DNA from: Nitrospira sp.
Lineage (GTDB): Bacteria; Nitrospirota; Nitrospiria; Nitrospirales; Nitrospiraceae
NCBI GenBank assembly: GCA_022226935.1
Contig: CP092081.1
Span: forward strand, 730,734 to 794,733
Reading direction: 5' to 3'
DNA: 64,000 bases
Shown: positions 1-8,159 of the stretch, piece by piece
Numbering within the stretch: position 1 is the stretch's first letter
Layout of the letters: the number at the start of each line of letters is the position of its first letter
The notes under the pieces: generated by a model
Told to the model about the DNA's origin: nothing
The model's database searches: none
Seen by the model: only the letters and a program-made list of their open reading frames with translations
Made by a program: the position numbers and the translations under genes

Positions 1-1
1 G

Positions 2-1540
2 GTGGTGTCGGTGGCCGACCTGACCGCCGGAAACTTGGTCTTCACGCCGGCGGCCAATGCCAACGGCACGGGCTACGCCCGCCTCACGTTCTCCGTGCGG
101 GATAGCTTCAACACCTACGACACGACCCCCAACACCCTCACCGTCAATGTCACGGCCGTCAATGACGCGCCGGTGCTGGTCGTGAATTCTGGAAGCACGG
201 TCGCAGAAGGCGGGACCGATATCATCGGCAGCAGCGAGTTAGCCGTGGCCGATGTCGACCATCCCGCCGCGCAGCTGACCTATTCCATCGGTACCGGTCC
301 TGCGCATGGCCGACTTGAACTGACGACGGCCCCCGGTATGCCTGCGACATCGTTCACCCAGGCAGACATCGCAGCGAATCGTCTCCAATATGTGCACGAC
401 GGGTCCGAAAGTACCGGCGACAGTTTTACTTTTACCGTGAGGGATGCAGCGGGAGCTTCGTTGGGGGCCACCACCGTCACCCTGACCATTACGCCGGTCA
501 ACGACGCGCCGACGATCACCAGCAACGGCGGCGGTGCCACCGCCGCGATCAACGTGGCGGAACACGTCAGCGCAGTCACGATCGTAAGCGGCATCGATGC
601 CGATCTGCCCGCCCAATCGCTCTCTTACAGTGTGAGCGGCGGTGTGGATCAGGCGCTGTTTACGATCGATGCCGCAACCGGCGCGCTGAGTTTTACCGTG
701 CCGCCGGATTTCAGCGTGCCGACCGATTCGAATGGGGACAACGTCTATGTCGTCCAGATCCGCGTGACGGACACGCAAGGTGCGAGTGTCACGCAGACGC
801 TCCACATCACGGTGACGGACGTCGCCGAGAGCAGGATGCCTGCATGGCTTCCATCCTCTCTCGTCCCCACCACGCCGCCGGCGGTCTCCGCCCCCACCCC
901 GGTCGCCGGGCCTATCGCCCCCGTTGTGATAGGTCCTGTGGTCGAGCTGGTTGCGCCCGGCTTGCGGTTTGCGCCCGGCGAGTCGAGCGTTCGATCGATA
1001 GATGCGGTGCCTGAAGAGGCGGCATTCAGCCCGGAAGTGCCGCGCCCGATTGCAGCCTCGATTCACGGGAAGGATGATGACGGGAGACCGAGCGATCAAT
1101 CTGCGCCGGTGCCGCCGATCACACTGTCCGTAGAAGACACTCGTATGGACGGGCAGAAAGAACGGCTCTCACCCGACGTGTTGAGCGAGCTGCTGTTCGC
1201 CAAATTGGATGCGCTGATCGAGGAATTGGACGCAGCCGCAGCGGCCCATGCCGCCGAGCCGGTGTATATGACTAGAATCGCCGCCGCGGCTGGTGTGGCG
1301 CTGTCCGCCGGGTTCGTCGCGTGGGCTCTGCGGAGTACCGCGCTGGTCGCGAATCTGTTTGCGACAGTCCCGGCCTGGAAGATTCTGGATCCCCTGCCGG
1401 TCCTGGTCACACACCGTCGCGAGGCAAAGGCGCGCAAGCGGGCACAAGACGATGCGGCACGAGAGGAGCAGGCCGAGCACCGGGGAGTAGAGCTCTTGGA
1501 CTCCCAAGGAGGAAAGGGGTGCCGCTCGACGGAAGCCTGA
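2..1540 (+). CDS. Cadherin-repeat surface protein, C-terminal part (5' end outside window)
   Basis: The frame is open to the left edge, so only the last 512 or so residues are seen. Three tandem cadherin-like beta-sandwich repeats are visible, each joined by a VNDAP-type linker (near residues 50, 165 and 275); the last has the classic cadherin IDADLPAQSLSYSVSGG-type core. A Pro/Val-rich linker follows (about 278-330), then an Ala-rich hydrophobic segment (about 425-450) and a very basic tail (RREAKARKRAQ). Such repeats occur in large adhesins or matrix proteins. The C-terminal membrane segment with a positive tail suggests inner-membrane anchoring rather than release. The stop overlaps the start of the decayed kinase that follows. 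Confidence 0.8.
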   Translation: MVSVADLTAGNLVFTPAANANGTGYARLTFSVRDSFNTYDTTPNTLTVNVTAVNDAPVLVVNSGSTVAEGGTDIIGSSELAVADVDHPAAQLTYSIGTGPAHGRLELTTAPGMPATSFTQADIAANRLQYVHDGSESTGDSFTFTVRDAAGASLGATTVTLTITPVNDAPTITSNGGGATAAINVAEHVSAVTIVSGIDADLPAQSLSYSVSGGVDQALFTIDAATGALSFTVPPDFSVPTDSNGDNVYVVQIRVTDTQGASVTQTLHITVTDVAESRMPAWLPSSLVPTTPPAVSAPTPVAGPIAPVVIGPVVELVAPGLRFAPGESSVRSIDAVPEEAAFSPEVPRPIAASIHGKDDDGRPSDQSAPVPPITLSVEDTRMDGQKERLSPDVLSELLFAKLDALIEELDAAAAAHAAEPVYMTRIAAAAGVALSAGFVAWALRSTALVANLFATVPAWKILDPLPVLVTHRREAKARKRAQDDAAREEQAEHRGVELLDSQGGKGCRSTEA

Positions 1541-1939
1541 TACGCCGCGATGGGACGCCCTTACCACTCATCCTCTTGAGCATCGGATCGGTCAGTGTGA
1601 CCGTCAGCATCCTGCTGGCGGGAGATGCCATCATGGGGTTGAGTTCCAACGAGCATCAGCCGCGGCTTCGACAACGGAAAGCCCTCAGTGAAACGAAGAT
1701 GCAATTCAAACTTGCCGGCTTCAATGCGCCGCGGCGCCGCCTGGGCTAATGGGCGAGGGCCGACGATCATCGCGCTGACAGCCCATGCCACCCAGGGAGA
1801 TAAAGAAACCTGTCTTGCAGCCGGAATGAATGATTACCTCTCAAAGCCGGTGCGGATGGAAGACCCATTGCCATGCTGCTGTTCTGGTCAGGAAAAATCC
1901 GGGATCGGGCCGCCTAACAGGCTGCGGAAATCTCGATGA
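1519..1939 (+). pseudogene. Remnant of a hybrid histidine kinase (start plus receiver tail, frames broken)
   Basis: A good ribosome site (AAGGAGG at 1506-1512) precedes a GTG at 1519 inside the end of the previous gene. The frame encodes one hydrophobic segment (LILLSIGSVSVTVSILLAG) and stops at 1749. Another frame, from about 1688, then carries the end of a receiver domain ([26 protein letters not shown]), which is the classic hybrid-kinase receiver C-terminus with its conserved Thr/Ala and Lys. The PAS, HisKA and ATPase core is missing. I infer an internal deletion plus frameshift in a kinase once coupled to the surface-protein gene. Confidence 0.6.
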
Positions 1940-2058
1940 TTGCGGCAAACGTCCGGCCAGAGTCCCGGCTTTAGAAACGACGGGTTGGAACCGATACAGG
2001 TAACCGGGGGCTTTGCACTCGTCGCACGCGCATCGCGTCGCAAGGAGGATCGTCTATC

Positions 2059-2916
2059 ATGGCATCGGCGCAAGAACTCGTTGTATCCTGCTCTAACGTC
2101 TTCACCCTCCCTGAGATCTACTATCGCGTTCGCGATGTGGTGGACAACCCGGACTCGACGATGGATGATTTGGCCAAGGTCCTCAAGATGGATCCCGCCA
2201 TTTCCGCGCGCGTGTTGAAGATCGTGAATAGCCCGCTATACGGAGTGCCCAAACAGGTGGACACGGTGACGCGCGCGGTGAATCTTCTCGGCATGCAAGC
2301 CATCCGTGACCTGGTGACCGCGACCACCATTGGTCGCAGCTTCAGCGGCATGACCGTGCAGATTATGGATCTCTCCGCCTATTGGCGGAAAAGCGTGCTC
2401 TGCGCGTTGATGGCCGGCAAGATCGCCAAAGCCTGCGGAATCGACGACAGTGAACGGTTTTTCATCGAGGGGCTGTTGCGGGATCTCGGCCATCTGGTGC
2501 TCTATCAAACGATTCCGGAACGCGCGCAGTCAGCGTTGATCGAAGCGGGGAATCTGGGGGAGCCGTTGGCTGAAGTCGAACAAGCCAACTTTGGCTGCGA
2601 TTTTACGGAAGTGGGCGCGGAGCTGATTCATTCCTGGGGGATGCCGCCGCAGATTGAGCAGGCCATCCGGCATCAGTTGTGTCCGGACGATGCGGGCGAT
2701 TACGCCCTCCACGCCTCGATCGTCCATCTTGCGGGGGTGGTGGCAGACCATAATGAATTGCATCCGGCCGTTGCTCCGCGAGAGTTGCCGTTTCATGCGT
2801 CCGCGTTGCAGTCCACCCGTTTCAATGTCAGCGAGCGGCCGGCTCTGCTCAATGAGGCGCTGGATCAATTGCAGGATACGGTGAAACTGTTCAGCCCTGT
2901 CGCAATGGCCGCGTAG
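2059..2916 (+). CDS. HDOD domain protein
   Basis: A 285-residue cytoplasmic protein. Residues about 10-215 form an HDOD domain, with the typical MDPAISARVLKIVNSPLYG and VTRAVNLLGMQAIRDLV helices followed by HD-like metal-site-derived segments that lack full HD catalytic residues. HDOD proteins usually act in signalling, such as c-di-GMP or phosphorelay output, rather than as hydrolases. AAGGAGG lies about 12 bases before the ATG. No partner output domain is fused. It follows the kinase remnant and may once have been its signalling partner (inference). Confidence 0.85.
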   Translation: MASAQELVVSCSNVFTLPEIYYRVRDVVDNPDSTMDDLAKVLKMDPAISARVLKIVNSPLYGVPKQVDTVTRAVNLLGMQAIRDLVTATTIGRSFSGMTVQIMDLSAYWRKSVLCALMAGKIAKACGIDDSERFFIEGLLRDLGHLVLYQTIPERAQSALIEAGNLGEPLAEVEQANFGCDFTEVGAELIHSWGMPPQIEQAIRHQLCPDDAGDYALHASIVHLAGVVADHNELHPAVAPRELPFHASALQSTRFNVSERPALLNEALDQLQDTVKLFSPVAMAA

Positions 2917-3157
2917 CCGGCGATATTCCACGCACCCAATTCCTCCGCTTCCTCCGCCCCTGCGTCAATCAAACCATCATGTTCGTTCTCGCTCGACAAT
3001 CCATGGGGCTACATGCGTCTCGCGTGTCGATGCAGTACGTTCGCGCATCCGTCGCTTGACCGGCGCCAGGAAGACGCGTACACAAGCAGCCTAGACGGGG
3101 ACGGAGGACCCGTGCAGATCGGTGATCGGCCTGTTCGCGTTGGGAAGGAGAACCCCT

Positions 3158-3853
3158 ATGCCGGCGACTCCGCACATTGAAAAGCATTTCACGGCCACAG
3201 CGACGGTGCGCGATATCGTCATCGGCATGGCCGATGGGTTGACCGTGCCGTTTGCCCTGGCGGCCGGGTTGTCGGGGGCGCTGTCTTCTTCCGCTCTGGT
3301 GGTTACGGCGGGTGTGGCGGAAATTGCCGCCGGCTCGATCGCGATGGGGCTGGGCGGGTATCTCGCAGCCAAGACCGACCGTGAGCATTACGTTGCGGAA
3401 CGGATGCGGGAATTGCGGGAGACCGAGCATATTCCCGAAAAGGAGGCCGAGGAGGTGGCCGAGATTTTTCGGAGCTACGGGTTGCGCGATGAACACATCG
3501 CTCCGTTGATCGACTCGCTTCAAGCGAATCCCAGCCGGTGGGTCGATTTCATGATGCGGTTTGAACTGGGATTGGAAGAGCCTGATCCGTCGCGGGCGCG
3601 GTTGAGCGCTTGGACCATCGCGCTCTCCTATGTGATCGGCGGACTGATTCCCTTGCTGCCCTACATGGTGTTCCATGAGGTTGCGACCGCGTTGTGGTGG
3701 TCGGTGGCGGTGACTCCCGTGGCCTTGTTCGTCTTCGGCTACGTGAAAAGCGGATTGACCGGCGTGCCGCCCTGGCGAGGCGGGATCCAAACGGTACTGG
3801 TCGGCGGCCTCGCTGCAGCGGCGGCCTTCGGGATCGCCCGGCTGCTGGGCTGA
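3158..3853 (+). CDS. VIT1/CCC1-family membrane transporter
   Basis: A 231-residue integral membrane protein of the VIT/CCC1 family of Fe(II)/Mn(II) exporters. The N-terminal HIEKHFTATATVRDIVIGMADGLTVPFALAAGLSGA matches the family's first membrane helix. The glycine-rich second helix (SIAMGLGGYLAAKTDREHY) and the cytosolic Glu-rich linker (EAEEVAEIF), which carries metal-binding carboxylates in plant VIT1, follow. Three more hydrophobic helices end the protein. The start was chosen at ATG 3158 because AAGGAG sits 7 bases upstream; a longer frame exists but has no ribosome site. It is probably monocistronic, and the metal is unknown. Confidence 0.88.
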   Translation: MPATPHIEKHFTATATVRDIVIGMADGLTVPFALAAGLSGALSSSALVVTAGVAEIAAGSIAMGLGGYLAAKTDREHYVAERMRELRETEHIPEKEAEEVAEIFRSYGLRDEHIAPLIDSLQANPSRWVDFMMRFELGLEEPDPSRARLSAWTIALSYVIGGLIPLLPYMVFHEVATALWWSVAVTPVALFVFGYVKSGLTGVPPWRGGIQTVLVGGLAAAAAFGIARLLG

Positions 3854-3900
3854 GCAGGCGGTGCGTTTACTTTCGTTCCTCCGCCTCGTTAGACTGCCGC

Positions 3901-5667
3901 ATGACTCTCGACCATCCGTCTTCCGGCGAGCCTGCCGAGCCCGCTTCGGCTGACCCCATCGACCGGGTGATCGCCTATCACATTCGAACGAAACATCATT
4001 TTAATCGGTACGCGCGCTCGCTGGGGTTTCTGGATTGGGCGAACCAACCCAATCCGTTTCGGCGGTTCGAGGGGGCGCACCTGATCCGTTTGCCGTTGCT
4101 GAGCCCGGATGACGATCCGCAGTCGCCGTCTTACGATGCTATCTATCGGCCAGGCGCAGTGGCTCCGCAGCCATTGACCATCCGGACCATCTCACGGTTG
4201 TTTGAACTGGCGCTGGGGCTTTCGGCCTGGAAGCGAGCAGGGGAGTCGGAATGGGCCCTCCGCAACAATCCGTCGTCCGGCAATCTGCACCCGACGGAAG
4301 GGTATGTGCTTGTCCCGCCGGTCGATGGTTTGGATCTCCCGCCCGGCCTCTATCACTACGCCGCCAAGGAACATGGCTTGGAGTTACGCGCCGATTTTCC
4401 ACCTGCGCAGATCACTCGGTTGCTCGCACCGTTTCCTGACGGCGCATTTCTGTTCGGCCTCAGTTCCGTCCATTGGCGGGAAGCTTGGAAGTATGGAGAA
4501 CGGGCCTTTCGCTATTGCAACCACGATGTGGGTCACGCCCTTGGCGCGGCGAGGATTGCGGCCGCCACGCTCGGATGGACGATGCTGTTGCTGGACGGGG
4601 TGGAACAAAATCAGGTGGCACGGCTGTTGGGGACCCATCGCCGGGAGGATTTCGGCGAGGCCGAGCCGGAGCATCCCGACTGTCTGGCGGTGGTTTGGGC
4701 TGCTGAAGGTGTGAAGCGTGAATCGTCGTTCGTGAAGCGCACAGAGCCAACCGCAATACCCTTGTCTCTCGACCTCGAGCTGGTGCAGGAACTGGCGAAT
4801 GGTCCATGGCATGGCCAAGCCAATCACTTGAGCCGCGAGCATGGCGTGCACTGGGACGCCATCGACGAGGTCGCAGAGGCCTCCTGGAAGACATCTGTGG
4901 AACATCGTACCATTCAGCTTACTCAGAGCCCGGTCCTGTCCAAGCCGCTTCACGCTTCACGAACGACGATCGAGGCAACGGCGATCATCAGACAACGCCG
5001 GAGCGCCGTGTCGTTCGACGGACGCACGTCGATTTCCAGCGCCACGTTTTTTCATCTCTTGCATCGGCTGATGCCTCAGGCCCACCAACCGCAACTGCAC
5101 CGGCCCATGCCGTGGGATCTCTTGCCCTGGGATCCGGCGATTCATCTGCTGTTGTTCGTGCACCGCGTGGAGGGCCTGGAGCCTGGCCTCTACGTGTTAG
5201 TGCGGGATGCGAAGAGGCTGCCGCTCCTGCAGCAGGCGATGAATGCTGAATTAGAGTGGACTCCGGCGCCTGGTTGTCCGAACGATCTGCCCTTATATTG
5301 GCTGCTGCAAGGCAGTGCGCAGCGCTTGGCCGCTCAGGTCAGTTGCCATCAGGGCATTGCGGGGGACAGCGCGTTTTCACTCGGCATGTTGGCCGAGTTC
5401 GAGGGGCGCTTGCGGGAGGGGGGGCCTTGGTGGTATCCACGCCTCTTTTGGGAAACAGGGCTGGTCGGGCAGGTGTTGTATTTGGAGGCTGAAGCAGCCG
5501 GGGTGCGAGGGACGGGCATCGGCTGTTTTTTCGATGATCCGGTGCACGAGATCGTCGGGATCAAGGACCTGAGGCTGCAATCGCTCTATCACTTTACGAT
5601 CGGTGGACCGGTAGACGACGGGCGGCTGTTGACCTTGCCAGCCTATTACCATCTTGCGGCGGAGTGA
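3901..5667 (+). CDS. SagB-type nitroreductase, two fused domains
   Basis: A 588-residue soluble flavoprotein with two nitroreductase folds in tandem (about 75-290 and 355-585). The first begins with YHIRTKHHFNRYARS and has the SagB signature RNNPSSGNLHPTEGYV; the second has QRRSAVSFDGR followed by a CFFDDPVHEIVG ending. SagB-type enzymes oxidise azoline rings in peptide natural products, but stand-alone two-domain relatives occur widely without a peptide cluster. None is seen here, so the substrate is unknown. The linker between the domains contains copies of a short repeat also found between genes (see repeat entries). The ribosome site is weak. Confidence 0.85.
   Translation: MTLDHPSSGEPAEPASADPIDRVIAYHIRTKHHFNRYARSLGFLDWANQPNPFRRFEGAHLIRLPLLSPDDDPQSPSYDAIYRPGAVAPQPLTIRTISRLFELALGLSAWKRAGESEWALRNNPSSGNLHPTEGYVLVPPVDGLDLPPGLYHYAAKEHGLELRADFPPAQITRLLAPFPDGAFLFGLSSVHWREAWKYGERAFRYCNHDVGHALGAARIAAATLGWTMLLLDGVEQNQVARLLGTHRREDFGEAEPEHPDCLAVVWAAEGVKRESSFVKRTEPTAIPLSLDLELVQELANGPWHGQANHLSREHGVHWDAIDEVAEASWKTSVEHRTIQLTQSPVLSKPLHASRTTIEATAIIRQRRSAVSFDGRTSISSATFFHLLHRLMPQAHQPQLHRPMPWDLLPWDPAIHLLLFVHRVEGLEPGLYVLVRDAKRLPLLQQAMNAELEWTPAPGCPNDLPLYWLLQGSAQRLAAQVSCHQGIAGDSAFSLGMLAEFEGRLREGGPWWYPRLFWETGLVGQVLYLEAEAAGVRGTGIGCFFDDPVHEIVGIKDLRLQSLYHFTIGGPVDDGRLLTLPAYYHLAAE
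4711..4970. repeat. Short repeat pair inside the SagB-type gene (18-bp inverted repeat)
   Basis: ATCGTCGTTCGTGAAGCG at 4722-4739 recurs exactly in inverted orientation at 4953-4970, about 210 bases away. The flanking bases (GTGAAGCGTGA, CGCTTCACGC) belong to the same degenerate GTGAAGCG family seen at 20194-20245. Both copies are read through in frame and fall in the interdomain linker. This looks like insertion of a small dispersed repeat into a tolerant linker. Confidence 0.6.
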
Positions 5668-5690
5668 ATGATCGCGCAGGATCTTTTCTA

Positions 5691-5724
5691 CACGAGAGAC
5701 GAACGACGAGATACGAGGCACGAG
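5691..5724. repeat. Degenerate ACGAG repeat in the leader of the next gene
   Basis: Repeated ACGAG/ACGAAC units fill the gap just before ATG 5730. They include the string GACGAACGACGAGATACG, related to the repeat inside the preceding gene (GAACGACGAT). This is probably one member of a dispersed short-repeat family. It also supplies the weak GAGG that may act as ribosome site. Confidence 0.4.
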
Positions 5725-5729
5725 CTCAT

Positions 5730-6587
5730 ATGTTCAAGATCAAGAAGAAGATCGAGAAGCCAAAGCCGCCGATTCTGTACAACGTGATCGAGGATTACTC
5801 GGAATTCGATGCGCCGGGCAATGTGACGGCTTGCGCCATGACCTTGCCGGAAGATCTGGCGGCGCATGCGAAGATTCTGGCGGAAAGTTACGATGTGCCG
5901 TTGGATCAAATGATGCAGCTCCTGACGAATGGAGGCGTATATGTTTATCCGCAAGTGGCAGGCTTGCTCACACGGGGGCTCTTTGCCTGTCGGGTGGATG
6001 CAACGGGTGGTTCCCCCAAGCAGACCTGGGTGCTGGATCTCATGCAGTTCGCCGAAGCGGAGCAATGGGCCAGGGCACGCGCCGTCTCATTGGCCGATGC
6101 CGCCGCAGAGATCTTTTACCGGACGCTGCCGGAAGAATTGAAAACCAAACTCGCGCAGAAAAATCTCGGTCTCGATTACCGCACACTGGATCGCGCCGTG
6201 GCCAAAGGTGGCGACATCAAATTCATCGATTTTCGGAAAGACTGGTCTCCCCATTTCAAACGGTTGTGCATCATGCCCGATGGGCGTCTGGTGGAAACCG
6301 GCGGGCTGGAGGAGTTTGCCCAGCTGCATCAGATCACGGTGCCGCAGGCGAAAAAGCTGGTTGAAGAAGGGGGAACGATGGATGTCGCCGGCGGTGAAGT
6401 TCTGGCCTGCCAGATCGTGAACGGCCAGCCGGCCGTGGCCCGGTTCAGCGCGAAGAACTACGCCAAGGCCAAAGAGTTGGTGGCTGCCAAAGGTCTGCAC
6501 ATCATGGATGCGCTCAGTGAGGTGGCCTACAACGATTCCGTGATGATGCGAGCCTTGCAGCGCAAGGACTTGGGCGGCCGGATCTGA
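5730..6587 (+). CDS. Conserved protein of unknown function
   Basis: A 285-residue soluble protein with no family I can name. It opens with a basic stretch (MFKIKKKIEKPKPP). The middle is mixed alpha/beta, with a possible helical region around DLAAHAKILAESYDVPLDQMMQLL. The C-terminal third contains FSAKNYAKAKELVAAKGLHIMDALSEVAYNDS. There is no signal peptide, membrane helix or obvious metal-site cluster. The start at 5730 is chosen because the residues before it are translated repeat sequence. It lies 62 bases after the nitroreductase gene on the same strand and could be cotranscribed with it. Confidence 0.7.
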   Translation: MFKIKKKIEKPKPPILYNVIEDYSEFDAPGNVTACAMTLPEDLAAHAKILAESYDVPLDQMMQLLTNGGVYVYPQVAGLLTRGLFACRVDATGGSPKQTWVLDLMQFAEAEQWARARAVSLADAAAEIFYRTLPEELKTKLAQKNLGLDYRTLDRAVAKGGDIKFIDFRKDWSPHFKRLCIMPDGRLVETGGLEEFAQLHQITVPQAKKLVEEGGTMDVAGGEVLACQIVNGQPAVARFSAKNYAKAKELVAAKGLHIMDALSEVAYNDSVMMRALQRKDLGGRI

Positions 6588-6657
6588 GCCATAGCTTTCC
6601 ATCGCCGGGTCGGTGTGCAGTTCCCTTTACACATTCAGCGCACCGGAGGTCTGTGTC

Positions 6658-7074
6658 ATGAGGCAGATGGCTTGTCTCTGTGTCCTGAGTCTCGTGCTTT
6701 TTGGCTGCGCTGCACCCAAACCCATTCTCTATCCGAATGCCCACTATCAACAGGTCGGCGCCGATGCGGCTCAGGCCGATATCCAGGATTGCATGGCTCT
6801 GGCGAAAGAGGCCGGGGCTTCGTCCAGCGACGGGAAGACGGCTCAGGTGGCCACCGGCACGGTGGGCGGCGGGGCTATCGGTTCTGCTGCGGGAGCTGTG
6901 GGAGGGGCTATTCTGGGACACCCGGGACGCGGCGCGATGGTCGGCGCAGCCAGCGGCGCCACCGCGGGCTTTTTGCGAGGCTTGTTCAAACGGTCCTCAC
7001 CCAGTGCGGCGTTTACGAATTATGTCGATCGGTGTTTACGAGACCGGGGTTATGACCCGACAGGCTGGCAATAA
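6658..7074 (+). CDS. Glycine-zipper lipoprotein
   Basis: A 138-residue exported lipoprotein. The signal peptide ends in a clear lipobox (SLVLFGC). The mature part has a short polar region (YPNAHYQQVGADAAQADIQDCM), then a long glycine-zipper hairpin (GTVGGGAIGSAAGAVGGAILGHPGRGAMVGAASGA), and a C-terminal FTNYVDRCLRDRGYDPTGW tail typical of envelope glycine-zipper proteins. GGAGGT at 6645-6650 lies 7 bases before ATG 6658, which fixes the start. It converges with the VanZ-like gene, with only two bases between the stops. Confidence 0.85.
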   Translation: MRQMACLCVLSLVLFGCAAPKPILYPNAHYQQVGADAAQADIQDCMALAKEAGASSSDGKTAQVATGTVGGGAIGSAAGAVGGAILGHPGRGAMVGAASGATAGFLRGLFKRSSPSAAFTNYVDRCLRDRGYDPTGWQ

Positions 7075-7076
7075 TC

Positions 7077-7523
7077 TTATGCAGCCGGTTCTACCACTGC
7101 TGGCGCGCTTTTTCTGACATACACTTCTCCCGCTTTCATCCCGAGGTACGCGCCCAGGACATTGTCCAGCAGGTCGAGGAGAGACGTGCTGCGGTTATGA
7201 CAATAGACCTGGTAGTACTCGATGCTGAAGGAGAGCGCAAAGGCCATCAGCAACAAATGACGAGGAGCGGGCGATTGTCCATCCAGCCCGCGAAGCGCAT
7301 AGAGCAAGCCGAAGGGTACGAAGAGCAGAATGTTGGCGACCGCATCGACTCCAAGATCCAGGAGGATTGCCGGGGAGCTCAATTGGTCCGGCGTCGGCAC
7401 CCAGCGAATATATTGCCAATGCGCATGACCGACGAAGTTATGAAGTGGCAGGATGCCTACGAGCAGAATAAAGATGCCCCAGGCATACCAGAGAGCTTTT
7501 GCGCGGGACGGGGTTACCAACAC
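7077..7523 (-). CDS. VanZ-like membrane protein
   Basis: A 148-residue protein with four hydrophobic helices. The helix-loop signature DLGVDAVANILLFVPFGLLY and the later SIEYYQVYCHNRSTSLLDLLDNVLGAYLG are diagnostic of the VanZ-like family (a VanZ variant gives low teicoplanin resistance in enterococci; other members are uncharacterised). It is a complete single domain with a short Ala/Val tail. No van genes are nearby, so it is a family name only. Confidence 0.85.
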   Translation of the reverse strand: MLVTPSRAKALWYAWGIFILLVGILPLHNFVGHAHWQYIRWVPTPDQLSSPAILLDLGVDAVANILLFVPFGLLYALRGLDGQSPAPRHLLLMAFALSFSIEYYQVYCHNRSTSLLDLLDNVLGAYLGMKAGEVYVRKSAPAVVEPAA

Positions 7524-7631
7524 GAGCGCCTGATTGTGGGGGTCTGCTGCACGACCGATTCTGGCAGAATCGGCGAGAGGGTTTCTAGTACTTTTTCCTG
7601 TTGAGTGAGTTGATGCGATTGAGAGCGGTGC

Positions 7632-7997
7632 TTATTTCTGCGCCAGCTCCGCCTCCACGGCGTTCAGCATTTCCTTCAAGTCGAAGGGCTTTTCGAACGT
7701 CCGGTGCGCGCCGAAGAGCCGGGCGATATCAAGGAAATTCCGATCCCCTTGAGCGCCGGTCATGGCGATGATTTTGGTGTCCATATATTCGCGGGTGAGC
7801 TGCAGCGTAGCTTCCAATCCATCCACTTCCGGCATCAACAAGTCCATGATGAGCAGATCGGCTTTATGCTTCTGATAGAGATCCAACGCTTCACGCCCAT
7901 CCTTGGCTTCGACCACCTTATGTCCTGATCGTTCCAGGACCTCGCGCAGGAGGCCGCGGATGGACGGTTCGTCGTCGATCACCATGATGGTCGCCAT
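7632..7997 (-). CDS. Stand-alone CheY-like receiver
   Basis: A 121-residue single receiver domain with no output domain. The acidic pair is in VIDDE (residues 8-9), the phospho-acceptor is Asp52 (LLIMDLLMPEVDG), the switch Thr is T80 (IIAMTG), and the conserved Lys is K103 (FEKPF). GAGGAG precedes the ATG. No kinase is adjacent, so its partner cannot be assigned. It could serve as a phosphorelay intermediate or act by protein-protein contact. Confidence 0.9.
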   Translation of the reverse strand: MATIMVIDDEPSIRGLLREVLERSGHKVVEAKDGREALDLYQKHKADLLIMDLLMPEVDGLEATLQLTREYMDTKIIAMTGAQGDRNFLDIARLFGAHRTFEKPFDLKEMLNAVEAELAQK

Positions 7998-8159
7998 AAC
8001 TACTCCTCGGGAAGATGGGCCGGTTATGAATTCGTTTGAGCGACTGCGCAGGCCCCTGGCTTGCGTGCAGACACTTCGCCTCGTAGAGGAAAGCTTACCG
8101 CCGGGATGAAAGTCTGTCCAGAAAAGAGTCGGAAGCGGCGCCGTATCGCCTGAGGGTGA

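Noticed and set aside
239-1099. Minus-strand frame of 286 codons
   Set aside because: It is the antisense shadow of the cadherin-repeat gene, with Arg/Gly-rich composition and no ribosome site.
7585-7600. CTAGTACTTTTTCCTG before the VanZ-like gene
   Set aside because: The arms match poorly and no -10 lies at the expected distance. It is also far from the region where the element clusters.
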